This document shows, one piece after another, positions 10,100-20,800 of a DNA stretch of 27,747 nucleotides. Positions within the stretch are counted from its first letter, which is position 1; every line of letters begins with the position of its first letter. The notes under the pieces are model-generated. The model was given only the letters and a program-made list of their open reading frames with translations. It was not told the origin of the DNA and did not search any database. A program made the translations under genes and the position numbers. The stretch comes from Nemertoderma westbladi (Eukaryota > Xenacoelomorpha > Nemertodermatida > Nemertodermatidae): assembly GCA_032718475.1 (NCBI GenBank), contig JAUCBJ010006500.1, positions 1 through 27,747 on the forward strand, written 5' to 3'.

Positions 10100-11350
10100 T
10101 TAAACCGAACCGCCTAGTTTTATAGCGGCGAATTGTTCCGCTATGAGCAAGGCATCCGTTACGCCCCCCGGGGATCCCCCCTGCGCCTGGGCACTCACCT
10201 CCTTACCGCCCCCCTTGGCGCCTAACACCTCGCACACCGAACCAACCCACTCGTTCGCCTTCAACCCGGAACGCAACCCCGTTGGAGAAACGAAACTCAA
10301 ACAAACGACCTTACCCTCGTCGCGACTCAATAGCAGTACGGAACGTTCGGGATTGTGATTGCGGAACTGTTTAACCGCTGCGTCTAACGCCTTCCCGGAA
10401 CAACCGGCGTTTAATTCCCGAACGATGAAGGAAGAATCCCCGGCGGAGTCGATGATGAGTTTAGCTTCCTCCTCGCAACCCCGAATCATCGCCGATTTCG
10501 CCGACTTGTCAACCTCATCGAGTTTCTTCTTCAACCGTTTCAACCGCTCTCGGAACTCATCCTTCCGCCACTGCGCCATCGTCTGCCCGCTCAGATCGTC
10601 TGCGATCTCGGTGAGCTGTTTAACGAGTCCCTTCCGACGCGGGTCGACCTCAACCTCGACGGAAGTCGCGTCGATCCGTTCCGCGATGCGTTCCGACCGA
10701 ATCTGACTCCGCGCCGCCTCCGCTCCGCTCACCGCCACGATCCGACGCACCCCCTTGGCGAGCGCCTCCTCCGCGACGATAACGAACGGCCCCGCGGCGC
10801 CGCTTCTGCGCACGTGCGTGCCGCCGCAAAACTCCACGGAAACGCTGCCCCCGAGCGGCCCCTCGGGGTCCGCGAGGAGCGATTCGACCGGGACGCCGAC
10901 GGAGACGACTCGGACCGGATCCGGGTAGGTTTCCTCGAAGATCGCGCGCAGTCCGACGATCCGACGGGCCTCCGAGAGCGGCACGTCCGACACATAAACC
11001 TCGACGTCGCTCGTAGCGATCTCGTTTACAACCTCTTCCGTCCGCCGGATCTCGTCCGTGGTCATCGCTCGTCTCGCCGAGAAGTCGAACCGCAGCCGGT
11101 CCGGAGCCACCAGGGACCCCCGCTGGTCCGCCTCCGCGGTTAACGCCCGTCGCAGACCGAAGTTGAGTAGATGGGTCGCCGTGTGGTTGGCCATCACCAG
11201 CCGTCTGCGTTCCGCGTCTACCGCGCACCGTAGCGTCGCGCCGAGTTCCAACGTTCCCTCCACCACGCCGATGTGCACAACGTAACCGCCGCGGACCTGC
11301 ACGTTGGTTACCCGGATCTCAGTGGCGTCGGAGGCGGCAACCAGGAAACC
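10100..11350 (-). CDS. AARS1: AARS1 exon 4 (terminal)
   Basis: The acceptor is TTGTTTAG|GGT. It encodes residues 560-975: the end of the beta-barrel linker, the whole editing domain, a coiled-coil helical segment (around [15 protein letters not shown]) and the C-Ala domain, ending GGSV then TAA at 10102-10100. One 1.25-kb exon covers what is usually split into many exons in vertebrates. Confidence 0.95.
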   Translation of the reverse strand, partial: GFLVAASDATEIRVTNVQVRGGYVVHIGVVEGTLELGATLRCAVDAERRRLVMANHTATHLLNFGLRRALTAEADQRGSLVAPDRLRFDFSARRAMTTDEIRRTEEVVNEIATSDVEVYVSDVPLSEARRIVGLRAIFEETYPDPVRVVSVGVPVESLLADPEGPLGGSVSVEFCGGTHVRRSGAAGPFVIVAEEALAKGVRRIVAVSGAEAARSQIRSERIAERIDATSVEVEVDPRRKGLVKQLTEIADDLSGQTMAQWRKDEFRERLKRLKKKLDEVDKSAKSAMIRGCEEEAKLIIDSAGDSSFIVRELNAGCSGKALDAAVKQFRNHNPERSVLLLSRDEGKVVCLSFVSPTGLRSGLKANEWVGSVCEVLGAKGGGKEVSAQAQGGSPGGVTDALLIAEQFAAIKLGGSV

Positions 11351-14300
11351 CTAAACAATAGAAGCAAATTATATTAAATATAAATTAAATTATCACACTA
11401 ATTAACACATTACACTCGTCCAAAAGACTGCTCTACTACCACAGTTCCTTGCAGGGCTCATACAGGTAAGGATACCAGATCCCTTAAAGTTACATACACC
11501 GGAACCGGAAGTAAAGTATACAATGTTGGATATACCACACATATAACACAGCTACACCACCACCCACACTCACACTGTAACCTTTGGTTAAGCAAATCAC
11601 GGCAAGTGCCAAGAGGTTCGGTTTATCCTAGTTACGATCTTGGCTATCGCAAACCCCTGGCTTGAACAGTCATGAGAACATAACCGAACTTAGAAAGCGT
11701 TCTGGCTGACAGGGTTATTTGATGTTGCTTTGTTTCTGCGTCTGCCGACATCCATCGCATTATAATGCGACCGATTATCTAGGTTAACCGCAAAGAGTGA
11801 TGTTTCATACTAACAAAACAACTTAAACCAACTAACTAACCAATCAACTTAACTATTTGTTGTTGGGATGGACAACTAACTACTATATCCTTGATAAACT
11901 ATGTCACAACTATAATACTTAGCCGTACTAAACTGGCCCTCGCATTATGTGGTATATGTGGCACATTTAAAGGCGTCTACGCCATGGGTGTAGGCAGTTT
12001 CAGATTCCACAGATTTCAATATAAATATTTATTTTGTTATTTGTTTGTGGTAATCTTTTGCGAGGTAGGCCTAGTGCATCTTTAAAATATAAATTTAGTT
12101 TTTTCTCTCTAACTAACCTCATCGTATATCTGTCCTCCCTGCTCCGCGTAGAAACTCGTCCGATCCAACACGACCCCGACCTCCTCCCCGGACCCCACGC
12201 TCTCCACGAACCCGTTATCGGCCCGCAGTGCGACCACCGCGCCCTCCACCGCCTCCGTGACCCCGTCCATCCCGTACGCGTACTTCCCCGAGTCGTCGGT
12301 ACCCGGGACCCCGCGTCGTTGCAACTCCGCTATCCCGTGGACGTCGAGGTTGCACCGGTGGTCCAACGTGCCGGAGGAGGCCGCCGCCGATCGGCGTTGC
12401 GAATCGCTACGGGCCGACTCGTACCCGGAGAGGTCCACCGAGAGGCCGCGCTCCTCGGCCATCAGTTGGGTGAGATCGATGGGGAACCCGTACGTGTCGT
12501 AGAGACGCCAAGCGACGTCGCCGGGGAGGGTATGGGTGTCCCCGGGGGATTGTGGGACAGTGTCCCCGGGGGATTGTGGGACAGTGTCCCCGGGACCCAC
12601 GATTTTATCGATAGTCCGCTCCAACAACCGTCGACCTCTCGTTAACGTCTTGAGGAACTGGGATTCCTCCAGGTTTATTATATCTTTGGTATTCTGCGGG
12701 TCGTTCTTTAGTTCGGGGAAAGCGTCGCCCAGAATCTAGGAAATAAGAGACAATATAGGAAGTTATGTTACCCGTCGGGAAAAACTATTAGGATATTTTG
12801 CGCGTGGAAAGAGATTAACTTAAAGTTGGGTTTGATCAGACAGCGTTAAACCTATTATGCAACATGTCCATTTGTCGAACATATGGGGATCAACTCAATA
12901 AACACAAATGATCAATTTGATCAACGTGATTGATTGGTTCGTGAAAGACTTTTGTCCGGCACATCAAATGGTGAAAAGAAACCCATGCATAGATGCTCTG
13001 ATAAAACATATTATTAATATCGGATCCCTACCTACCTCTACAACGATGTCAACTAGACTAGCGAAGAACCCGGGAGGGGCCCCTAGTTTCTCTACGGCGT
13101 ATCGGACAGCCCGACGCAGAATCCGACGGAGAACGTACCCCCGTCCGGTGGCGTCCGGTACGCCGCCGTCCGCCACAGCCACAGCGAGCACCCGGGCGTG
13201 GTCCGCCAGCACCCGGTACGCCATATCGGTCCCGTCAGCGTCTGCCGCACCCACCGCCCCAGAGTAGCGCCCTCTACCGGTGCCCAGACGAATCGCCTCG
13301 AAGTAGCCGCCGAACAGGTCGGTGTCGTAGTTACTGGGCCGGTCCAGGACCACCGAGAGCAGCCGCTCCAACCCCAACCCGGTGTCCACCGAGTTCATCG
13401 GGAGCGGCTGCAAGGAGCCGTCCGCCTCCCGGTTGAACTGGATGAACACCAAGTTCCACAACTCGAGAACGTTGGGGTCGTCCTCGTTCACTAAACCCGC
13501 GGCGTTCCGGCCCCCAATCCGATCGTAATGAATCTCCGAACACGGCCCACACGGCCCAACGTCTCCCATCTCCCAAAAGTTGTCCCGCATTCCTATAGGG
13601 AAAGACAGGCGGTTTCTGTTTATTATTATTATTATTAATAATAAGTAATATTTTATTGGATACGATAATGAAGTATATTTATATAATGAAGTGTAAAAAA
13701 AGCCTATACTGTAATTAAGGGGGGGGGGGGCACCCCCCTAAGGAGAGTTTTTTTTTAAACAGCTCAAACTTCGTGTTGTAGGTTAATATCACTATCACGT
13801 GGGGATTTATCGAATTTTTTTAAACCAACTTTTTTGGACTCAGCACCATCGTTTTTACAAAAATTATCTAGCCGATTTTTTAAATTATTAATTTTTAAGT
13901 AAATTAATTAAATTTATTAATTAAAATTAACAAAATTAATTACAATTTTCAATAATATTAAAATTATTTTTTTTCAAAATAGTGTTGGATAATTTTTCAA
14001 GATGTTCAAAAAATGTAAATATCGTGAAATGTAATTCCGAGATAATTTGCTTTAAAATTTGAACCTTCCCGCTCAAACAGTCAAACCTGACTGTCTGTAA
14101 GTCTGTTAATCGGTCAGTAATGTTTGACACTATGGCTTCATACCAACTCACTAACATTATCAATATGGGTGTTTTCGGGTTTTGAACTCCCCATTAAATT
14201 CTGCATCAGATGATATAGAAAACCAAAAATGTGCAAATTTTACCCAAGGAGGGGGGTACCCAAACCCCCCCCCCCCCCCCCTTAAATAAATTGACACAGG

Positions 14301-14853
14301 TAAAGAAAGACAGACGAGATAGACAGACAGACACACGTCACACATACATACCGAAAGGTAGAACGTGGGATTCATCCACCCCACAATCCAACCAGATGGA
14401 CCGACATTCCTCATCGGGTTCCAACTTTAATTCCTCGTTGCCTCCGAAGTAACTGAAATACAACCGACTCTTATCCAACCGCAGTCGCTCCACAAAGAAC
14501 TCCAAGGCCCATCTACAGATCTCGCGTTTAAAATAATCCCCGAAGGACCAACTACCCAACATCTCGAAGAACGTGTGATGGTACACGTCCTTGCCAACAT
14601 CGTCCAGATCGTTGTGTTTTCCCCCCGCCCGGATGCACTTCTGGCTGTTAACCGCCCGTTTCAGTCGACCCATATCGCTTGCTGGATCCACGGTCCCCAG
14701 GAATATCGGTTTGAATTGGTTCATCCCGGCGTTGGTGAATAACAACGTCGGGTCATCATGGGGGACGACCCCAGACGAGGGAACGAATGTGTGGTCCTTC
14801 TCGACGAAGAAGTCTATGAAGGCCTGACGGAGAGTTTGAGATGTCCACGCCAT
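10100..14853 (-). CDS. AARS1: Alanyl-tRNA synthetase, cytosolic type, four coding exons
   Basis: Attaches alanine to tRNA-Ala in the cytosol and hydrolyses mischarged Ser/Gly-tRNA. Exons 14853-14352, 13592-13036, 12735-12118 and 11350-10100 join in frame (phases 1, 0, 0) into 975 residues, close to the usual 960-970. All three introns (about 759, 300 and 767 bp) are GT-AG. The class II catalytic core shows [13 protein letters not shown], then [32 protein letters not shown] (motif 2) and GLGLERL (motif 3, residues 239-245). The editing domain has HTATH (615-619) and CGGTH (734-738), the usual zinc and hydrolysis residues. The C-Ala domain ends with KGGGK..SAQAQG and is complete. The start is the ATG at 14853 (GGAATGG context), which gives an N-terminus like other animal enzymes. 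Exons are GC- and CpG-rich while introns are AT-rich. An in-frame 24-bp repeat enlarges exon 3. No frameshift or stop was found. Confidence 0.96.
12118..12735 (-). CDS. AARS1: AARS1 exon 3
   Basis: The acceptor is TTTCCTAG|ATT and the donor GATGAG|GTTAGT. It starts [10 protein letters not shown] and ends [12 protein letters not shown], exactly where the next exon resumes with GFLV. Its first 36 codons lack an ATG, so they are easy to miss. It contains the 24-bp tandem repeat. Confidence 0.94.
12537..12595 (-). repeat. In-frame 24-bp tandem repeat inside AARS1
   Basis: Two exact 24-bp copies (12537-12560 and 12561-12584) plus 11 bp of a third. On the coding strand they encode VPQSPGDT twice within [15 protein letters not shown]. 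This lies just before the conserved [13 protein letters not shown] segment and lengthens the loop by about 19 residues compared with my recollection of animal homologues. The reading frame is kept. Confidence 0.92.
13036..13592 (-). CDS. AARS1: AARS1 exon 2
   Basis: The acceptor is CCTATAG|GA and the donor GTAGAG|GTAGGT. It completes the split Gly codon and encodes [20 protein letters not shown] through [12 protein letters not shown]. It includes motif 3 and the start of the tRNA-recognition region. Confidence 0.94.
13715..14285. mobile_element. Fold-back-like insertion in AARS1 intron 1
   Basis: The left arm TTAA + 12 G + C-rich + TAAGGAG (13715-13746) is mirrored by the right arm ACCCAAGGAGGGGGGTACC + 17 C + TTAA (about 14243-14285). 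Together they fill most of the 759-bp intron. The centre is AT-rich, with no coding capacity recognised. An inserted inverted-repeat element is inferred. The homopolymer lengths are uncertain, and the arms are short and imperfect. Confidence 0.45.
14352..14853 (-). CDS. AARS1: AARS1 exon 1 (coding part)
   Basis: Residues 1-167 plus one base. It carries the N-terminal catalytic core through ESHVLPF. The donor is TTCG|GTATGT. A possible acceptor (TATTGCAG|T, ending at 14869) lies 15 bp before the ATG, so a non-coding 5' exon may exist upstream. Confidence 0.93.
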
Positions 14854-14868
14854 TCCGTAACCGCAATA

Positions 14869-15640
14869 CTGCAATATGCAGAATACGGTAATTAATAGTC
14901 AGATAGTAGTAGTACCCCTAATAATACTGTAACAGCTGAACCGATAGATTGCCTGTGCGGATTTTAGTAAAACCATCTACCGGTACAGCGGTAGGCCCTA
15001 CAGCCTTAGTGCAGACAGGAAACAGGCTCAACCAATATCTGCAAATGGCCCTGTATGCCGTTGCCATATCCATATACTTTTTCAGTTCGTTTTTCGTTAC
15101 CCGGCTGCCCGGGGTAGCTGTACTTTGAAAATCTAAAATCAGAAAATATATCACAGAAAATCAGAATAAAGCGACTTGAAAGACGAACTGCATTCAACTT
15201 CAACCACCCAGTCCTGCAGTCTGCTAGTTCAGTAGTTGCTAGTACTGTAGTAAGTTTTTAGTCACCGGATGCCAGAATCATTGGATGTGGGAGGATGACG
15301 TAATACAGTATGATGATGATGCAACACTTTAAAACAGCAAATCCTACAATGTGAATAATGTGTACCCAAAGTCAGACACACCTTGAGAACAGCTGATTAA
15401 CTACCAAAACCATTCAAATAATGTTGTAGTAAACTGGTAGCATGGTAACTACACCTACAACCTGTACGAGTAGTACTACACCACTCACAGTACGTACCGG
15501 TAAAACTTTTGTGGTAGCAATGATAATGATTTGTCGCAAGTAAAATTAAATATAAAGTTATTTTATTTTATTTCTGTAGGATATATTTTATTCACAGCAC
15601 ATATCGAGGTTAATTGCAGTATAATAATCAGTGCGGAAGA
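14869..15640. other. Region upstream of AARS1, promoter not resolved
   Basis: It should contain the synthetase promoter and any 5' non-coding exon on the minus strand, but I see no TATA box or CpG-island-like block that fixes it. Small open frames here match no family I know. Confidence 0.4.
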
Positions 15641-15641
15641 C

Positions 15642-15822
15642 GGGGGGGGGGGGGGGGGGGGGCATCTAAGCACAGAACCGTTTCACGTGAACAATGCAGT
15701 GAAAGACACACAGGGATGTGACGATGGTGCAACTGTAGGGCCTACACTTACTTGAGTAGAGAAGGGGTGTGTGTGTGGGGACAACCTGGCACCTGGGCCA
15801 GCCGGCCAGGGGGGGGGGGGGG
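15642..15822. repeat. Two long guanine homopolymers
   Basis: 21 guanines at 15642-15662 and 14 at 15809-15822, in the same orientation and about 150 bp apart, with a GT-rich stretch at 15766-15778. These are potential quadruplex sites. Such lengths are often mis-called. Confidence 0.8.
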
Positions 15823-15993
15823 AAATGACTGAACCATGATCCAACAAACACAATAATAAACTCAAAAAAATTAAAATTCTTATATATTCATAGGTACGGT
15901 TCCTTGTCCATCAATCATCTATTGGTTAACTAGTAAAACTTTTAGACAGTTGGATTGAACAGTGAGCGATGAAGTAAGCGATTTTAGCTTATA

Positions 15994-16540
15994 GTTGTAG
16001 AGGAGACGCTATCCGTCTGGAACCGTTGCGTTGGTGCGGTACTCCCCGGTTGTAGGTGATGCACCATCTGTGGCCATATTATCTTCAGTTGAGCTGATCG
16101 GAACAACTTCTGACCAAGTTGGCGAGATTGGAGAAGCGACAATAGGGAAACCTGTATCTGTATTGTGGTCTCTATTATAACTTTTGGGAATGTCGGAGTC
16201 TTTGTTACCGTATATAACGACCCCAGTAACTATAATACCCAGTATAATAAGCCTTACGCCCACCTTGAGAGCCAGACGTATATTTTTAGCTTTTTCAGTC
16301 ATGTGTTCACCCAGTTCACCGGTAATTGAATCATTCGACTCTTCCATCTCGAACGGTTATATAAGTGGGTATGTATTAGTTTGTGAGGTTTGCATGTCCA
16401 TGTCTTTACTAGATTTGTTTACCAATAATTTGTTAATAAAAATAGAATGTGCTTTGTCGTGAATGTTTAGTACGTAATAAATCCGCAACAAACAGTAGCG
16501 GTATGCGAGATTGATTTACATATTCGGTATATTTGATTTA
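15994..16540 (-). pseudogene. Truncated duplicate of the fibrinogen-type membrane protein gene
   Basis: The frame 16347-16009 gives 112 residues. The first 100 match the intact gene at 7776-8960 almost exactly (same cytoplasmic tail, membrane segment and DNMATDGASPTT). It then shifts frame (GEYRTNATVPDG) and stops. The stalk repeats are reduced to roughly one diverged unit and the fibrinogen-related domain is absent. Homology continues upstream through the TATATAA box to about 16540, interrupted by a roughly 30-bp insertion near 16495. It is in the same orientation as the intact copy, with the synthetase gene between them. It could still be transcribed, but a working receptor is unlikely. Confidence 0.85.
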
Positions 16541-16563
16541 ACTTTGGGGTCAGATTTGGGGTC

Positions 16564-16587
16564 AGTTCCGCCCGTGGCTACATTTTT
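16564..16587 (-). repeat. Isolated inverted copy of the 31-bp array unit
   Basis: AGTTCCGCCCGTGGCTACAT plus TTTT is the exact reverse complement of the AAAATGTAGCCACGGGCGGAACT core that fills 17859-21453. It is the only inverted copy I found and lies 1.3 kb left of the array. Confidence 0.9.
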
Positions 16588-16870
16588 GGATTTTTAACTG
16601 TACTTTTAAACTAGCTAATGTTTTCACTTTTGTAGTTTTAAATGTTCTAGAACATGTCAGTTATTGATTAAAATAAAAATTTATGTTATAGAACAAATAT
16701 TTTTTGTTCTACCGGTAGAACAATTTTTATACAAGCTAGTTTTTGGAACAAATTTCTGACTTTTATTTTTGGATTTTTAACAGTAGTTTTATACTGTACT
16801 AGCTAGTGTTTTCACTTTTTGTTGTTTTAAATGATCTAGAACATGTAAGTTATTGATTAAAATATAATGT
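16583..16870. repeat. Two direct copies of an approximately 105-bp AT-rich unit
   Basis: 16583-16688 and 16766-16870 share TTTTTGGATTTTTAAC, then TTTTCACTTTT, TAGAACATGT and AGTTATTGATTAAAATA in the same order, with scattered differences. Between them at 16704-16723 is a perfect 20-bp palindrome centred on ACCGGT. CTAGCTAG words recur through the neighbouring 16870-17235, where part of the sequence returns inverted (ATGGTAGCTAGTG type). Confidence 0.7.
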
Positions 16871-17329
16871 TTTTCTATGGTGGCTAGTATTTTTTATCTA
16901 GCTAGTGTTAAAAAAAATTTACTAGCTATATTTAAGTAGTTTCTGACATATTTACTGTTCTAAAACATCCCGCTGCAAAACAATTATTATATATGGTAGC
17001 TAGTGGGGAGGAGTACGGAACTAGTGGGGAGGAGTACGAAATACTTTTAGCTACTAATAATTTTAAATTGTAGCTAGCAGATTAGCTATAATCTAAAAAA
17101 AATATTTTCAGTGTTGCTTAAACATTAACATTAACATCAACAACACAAAAATAAAAATTAAAAAGTATATTTTTTAAAACACTAGCTACCATAAAAAAAA
17201 CAAATGCTAACATTAAAACGCTAGCTAGATTAAATAACAATTACAGTACAGTAGTCACTAATAATGTTCAACTTTGATCAATGAGAACATCACAGAAAAT
17301 CCAAAGTCAAAGACTCGAACAATTTTTTT

Positions 17330-17392
17330 TTAATGGGAGGAACTATAAGTACTGTACAAAATGTAACCACGGGCGGAACTATAAATACAAAG
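17330..17392 (+). repeat. Two outlying diverged array units
   Basis: GGGAGGAACTATAAGTACTG and then ACAAAATGTAACCACGGGCG + GAACTATAAATACAAA resemble the array monomer. They are separated from the main array by about 470 bp of unique sequence (17393-17858), in which no gene is recognised. Confidence 0.75.
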
Positions 17393-17858
17393 CAAGCAAG
17401 CCTTCTAGCAAGCGGTTTCTGTCAGCTATTGCTTTATTTAATTGTGCTTCTCGTAGTGGTGCTAACCTTCGGCGTATTGCTAATTTATGTGGTTCATATG
17501 ATCTCAATAAACTAAATAAGTCACTTGTACTTAGCAATGTTAGTTACGCCCCTTGTCCTTCAGAGTGTAGGTGGAAGTTAGAGTTTTGTAAATAACTAAT
17601 TGATTGTCGGTTACGTATAAGCAATGTTGATAATTTTTTGCAAGATGAAATTTCAGAACTATTAAATTACATATCTGTTAACTGATTAATTAATTCTTGC
17701 ACCATTTGTCGCCGTCTGATAGTTTATATGGTCTGTGATTTGTATCACCGTTCATTATAATATGTCTATTATTAACTAATTAATTACTTATATTACTGTA
17801 ACATTTTAACGTAGTGCTGTACTGTCAGTATTTTTCTGTCATGTATGAATAATAAAAA

Positions 17859-20800
17859 AAAATGTAGCCACGGGCGGAACTATAGGCCTAAAATAAAATG
17901 TAGACACGGGCGGAACTACAAGTAGAAAATGTAGCCACGGACGGAACTATACGAACAAAATGTAGCCACGGGCGGAACTACAAGTACAAAATGTAGCCAC
18001 GGGCGGAACTACAAGTAGAAAATGTAGCCACGGGCGGAACTACAAGTACAAAATGTAGCCACGGGCGGAACTATAGGCCTAAAACAAAATGTAGCCACGG
18101 GCGGAACTACAAGTACAAAATGTAGCCACGGGCGGAACTACAAGTAGAAAATGTAGCCACGGACGGAACTACAAGTACAAAATGTAGCCACGGGCGGAAC
18201 TACAAGTACAAAATGTAGCCACGGGCGGAACTACAAGTAGAAAATGTAGCCACGGGCGGAACTATAGGCCTAAAACAAAATGTAGCCACGGGCGGAACTA
18301 CAAGTACAAAATGTAGCCACGGGCGGAACTACAAGTACAAAATGTAGCCAAGGGCGGAACTATAAGTACAAATGTAGCCACGGGCGGAACTATAGGCCTA
18401 AGAACAAAATGTAGCCACGGGCGGAACTACAAGTACAAAATGTAGCCACGGGCGGAACTACAAGTACAAAATGTAGCCACGGGCGGAACTATAGGCCTAA
18501 GAACAAAATGTAGCCACGGGCGGAACTACAAGTACAAAATGTAGCCACGGGCGGAACTACAAGTACAAAATGTAGCCACGGGCGGAACTACAAGTACAAA
18601 ATGTAGCCACGGGCGGAACTACAAGTAGAAAATGTAGCCACGGGCGGAACTATAGGCCTAAAACAAAATGTAGCCACGGGCGGAACTACAAGTACAAAAT
18701 GTAGCCACGGGCGGAACTACAAGTACAAAATGTAGCCACGGGCGGAACTACAAGTACAAAATGTAGCCACGGGCGGAACTACAAGTAGAAAATGTAGCCA
18801 CGGGCGGAACTATAGGCCTAAAACAAAATGTAGCCACGGGCGGAACTACAAGTACAAAATGTAGCCACGGGCGGAACTACAAGTACAAAATGTAGCCACG
18901 GGCGGAACTACAAGTACAAAATGTAGCCACGGGCGGAACTATAGGCCTAAGAACAAAATATAGCCACGGGCGGAACTACAAGTACAAAATGTAGCCACGG
19001 GCGGAACTACAAGTACAAAATGTAGCCACGGACGGAACTACAAGTACAAAATGTAGCCACGGGCGGAACTACAAGTACAAAATGTAGCCACGGGCGGAAC
19101 TATAGGCCTAAGAACAAAATGTAGCCACGGGCGGAACTACAAGTACAAAATGTAGCCACGGGCGGAACTATAAGTACAAAATGTAGCCACGGGCGGAACT
19201 ATAGGCCTAAAACAAAATGTAGCCACGGGCGGAACTACAAGTACAAAATGTAGCCACGGGCGGAACTACAAGTACAAAATGTAGCCAAGGGCGGAACTAT
19301 AAGTACAAAATGTAGCCACGGGCGGAACTATAAGTACAAAATGTAGCCACGGGCGGAACTACAAGTACAAAATGTAGCCACGGGCGGAACTATAGGCCTA
19401 AGAACAAAATATAGCCACGGGCGGAACTACAATTACAAAATGTAGTCACGGGCGGAACTATAGGCCTAAGAACAAAATGTAGACACGGGCGGAACTACAA
19501 GTACAAAATGTAGCCACGGGCGGAACTATAGGCCTAAGAACAAAATATAGCCACGGGCGGAACTACAAGTACAAAATGTAGCCACGGGCGGAACTACAAG
19601 TACAAAATGTAGCCACGGGCGGAACTATAGGCCTAAAACAAAATGTAGCCACGGGCGGAACTACAAGTACAAAATGTAGCCACGGGCGGAACTACAAGTA
19701 CAAAATGTAGCCACGGGCGGAACTATAGGCCTAAGAACAAAATATAGCCACGGGCGGAACTACAAGTACAAAATGTAGCTACGGGCGGAACTACAAGTAC
19801 AAAATGTAGCCACGGGCGGAACTATAGGCCTAAGAACAAAATATAGCCACGGGCGGAACTACAATTACAAAATGTAGTCACGGGCGGAACTATAGGCCTA
19901 AGAACAAAATGTACACACGGGCGGAACTACAAGTACAAAATGTAGCCACGGGCGGAACTACAAGTACAAAATGTAGCCACGGGCGGAACTACAAGTACAA
20001 AATGTAGCCACGGGCGGAACTACAAGTACAAAATGTAGCCACGGGCGGAACTACAAGTACAAAATGTAGCCACGGGCGGAACTACAAGTACAAAATGTAG
20101 CCACGGGCGGAACTACAAGTACAAAATGTAGCCACGGGCGGAACTATAGGCCTAAGAACAAAATGTAGCCACGGGCGGAACTATAAGAACAGAATGTAGC
20201 CACGGGCGGAACTACAAGTACAAAATGTAGCCACGGGCGGAACTATAGGCCTAAGAACAAAATATAGCCACGGGCGGAACTACAATTACAAAATGTAGTC
20301 ACGGGCGGAACTATAGGCCTAAGAACAAAATGTAGACACGGGCGGAACTACAAGTACAAAATGTAGCCACGGGCGGAACTACAAGTACAAAATGTAGCCA
20401 CGGGCGGAACTACAAGTACAAAATGTAGCCACGGGCGGAACTACAAGTACAAAATGTAGCCACGGGCGGAACTACAAGTACAAAATGTAGCCACGGACGG
20501 AACTACAAGTACAAAATGTAGCCACGGGCGGAACTACAAGTACAAAATGTAGCCACGGGCGGAACTACAAGTACAAAATGTAGCCACGGGCGGAACTATA
20601 GGCCTAAGAACAAATTGTAGCCACGGGCGGAACTATAAGAACAGAAGTAGCCACGGGCGGAACTACAAGTACAAAATGTAGCCACGGGCGGAACTATAGG
20701 CCTAAGAACAAAATGTAGCCACGGGCGGAACTACAAGTACAAAATGTAGCCACGGGCGGAACTATAGGCCTAAGAACAAAATATAGCCACGGGCGGAACT

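Noticed and set aside
10650-11228. 192-codon Arg/Gly-rich minus-strand frame
   Set aside because: Shifted-frame shadow of AARS1 exon 4, caused by its high GC.
14160-14414. 84-codon minus-strand frame through the C-run and exon 1 donor
   Set aside because: It spans an intron and a homopolymer; the correct frame is AARS1 exon 1.
17281-17595. 104-codon frame left of the 31-bp array
   Set aside because: It begins in outlying array units and continues into unique sequence with no recognisable domain. It may be chance.
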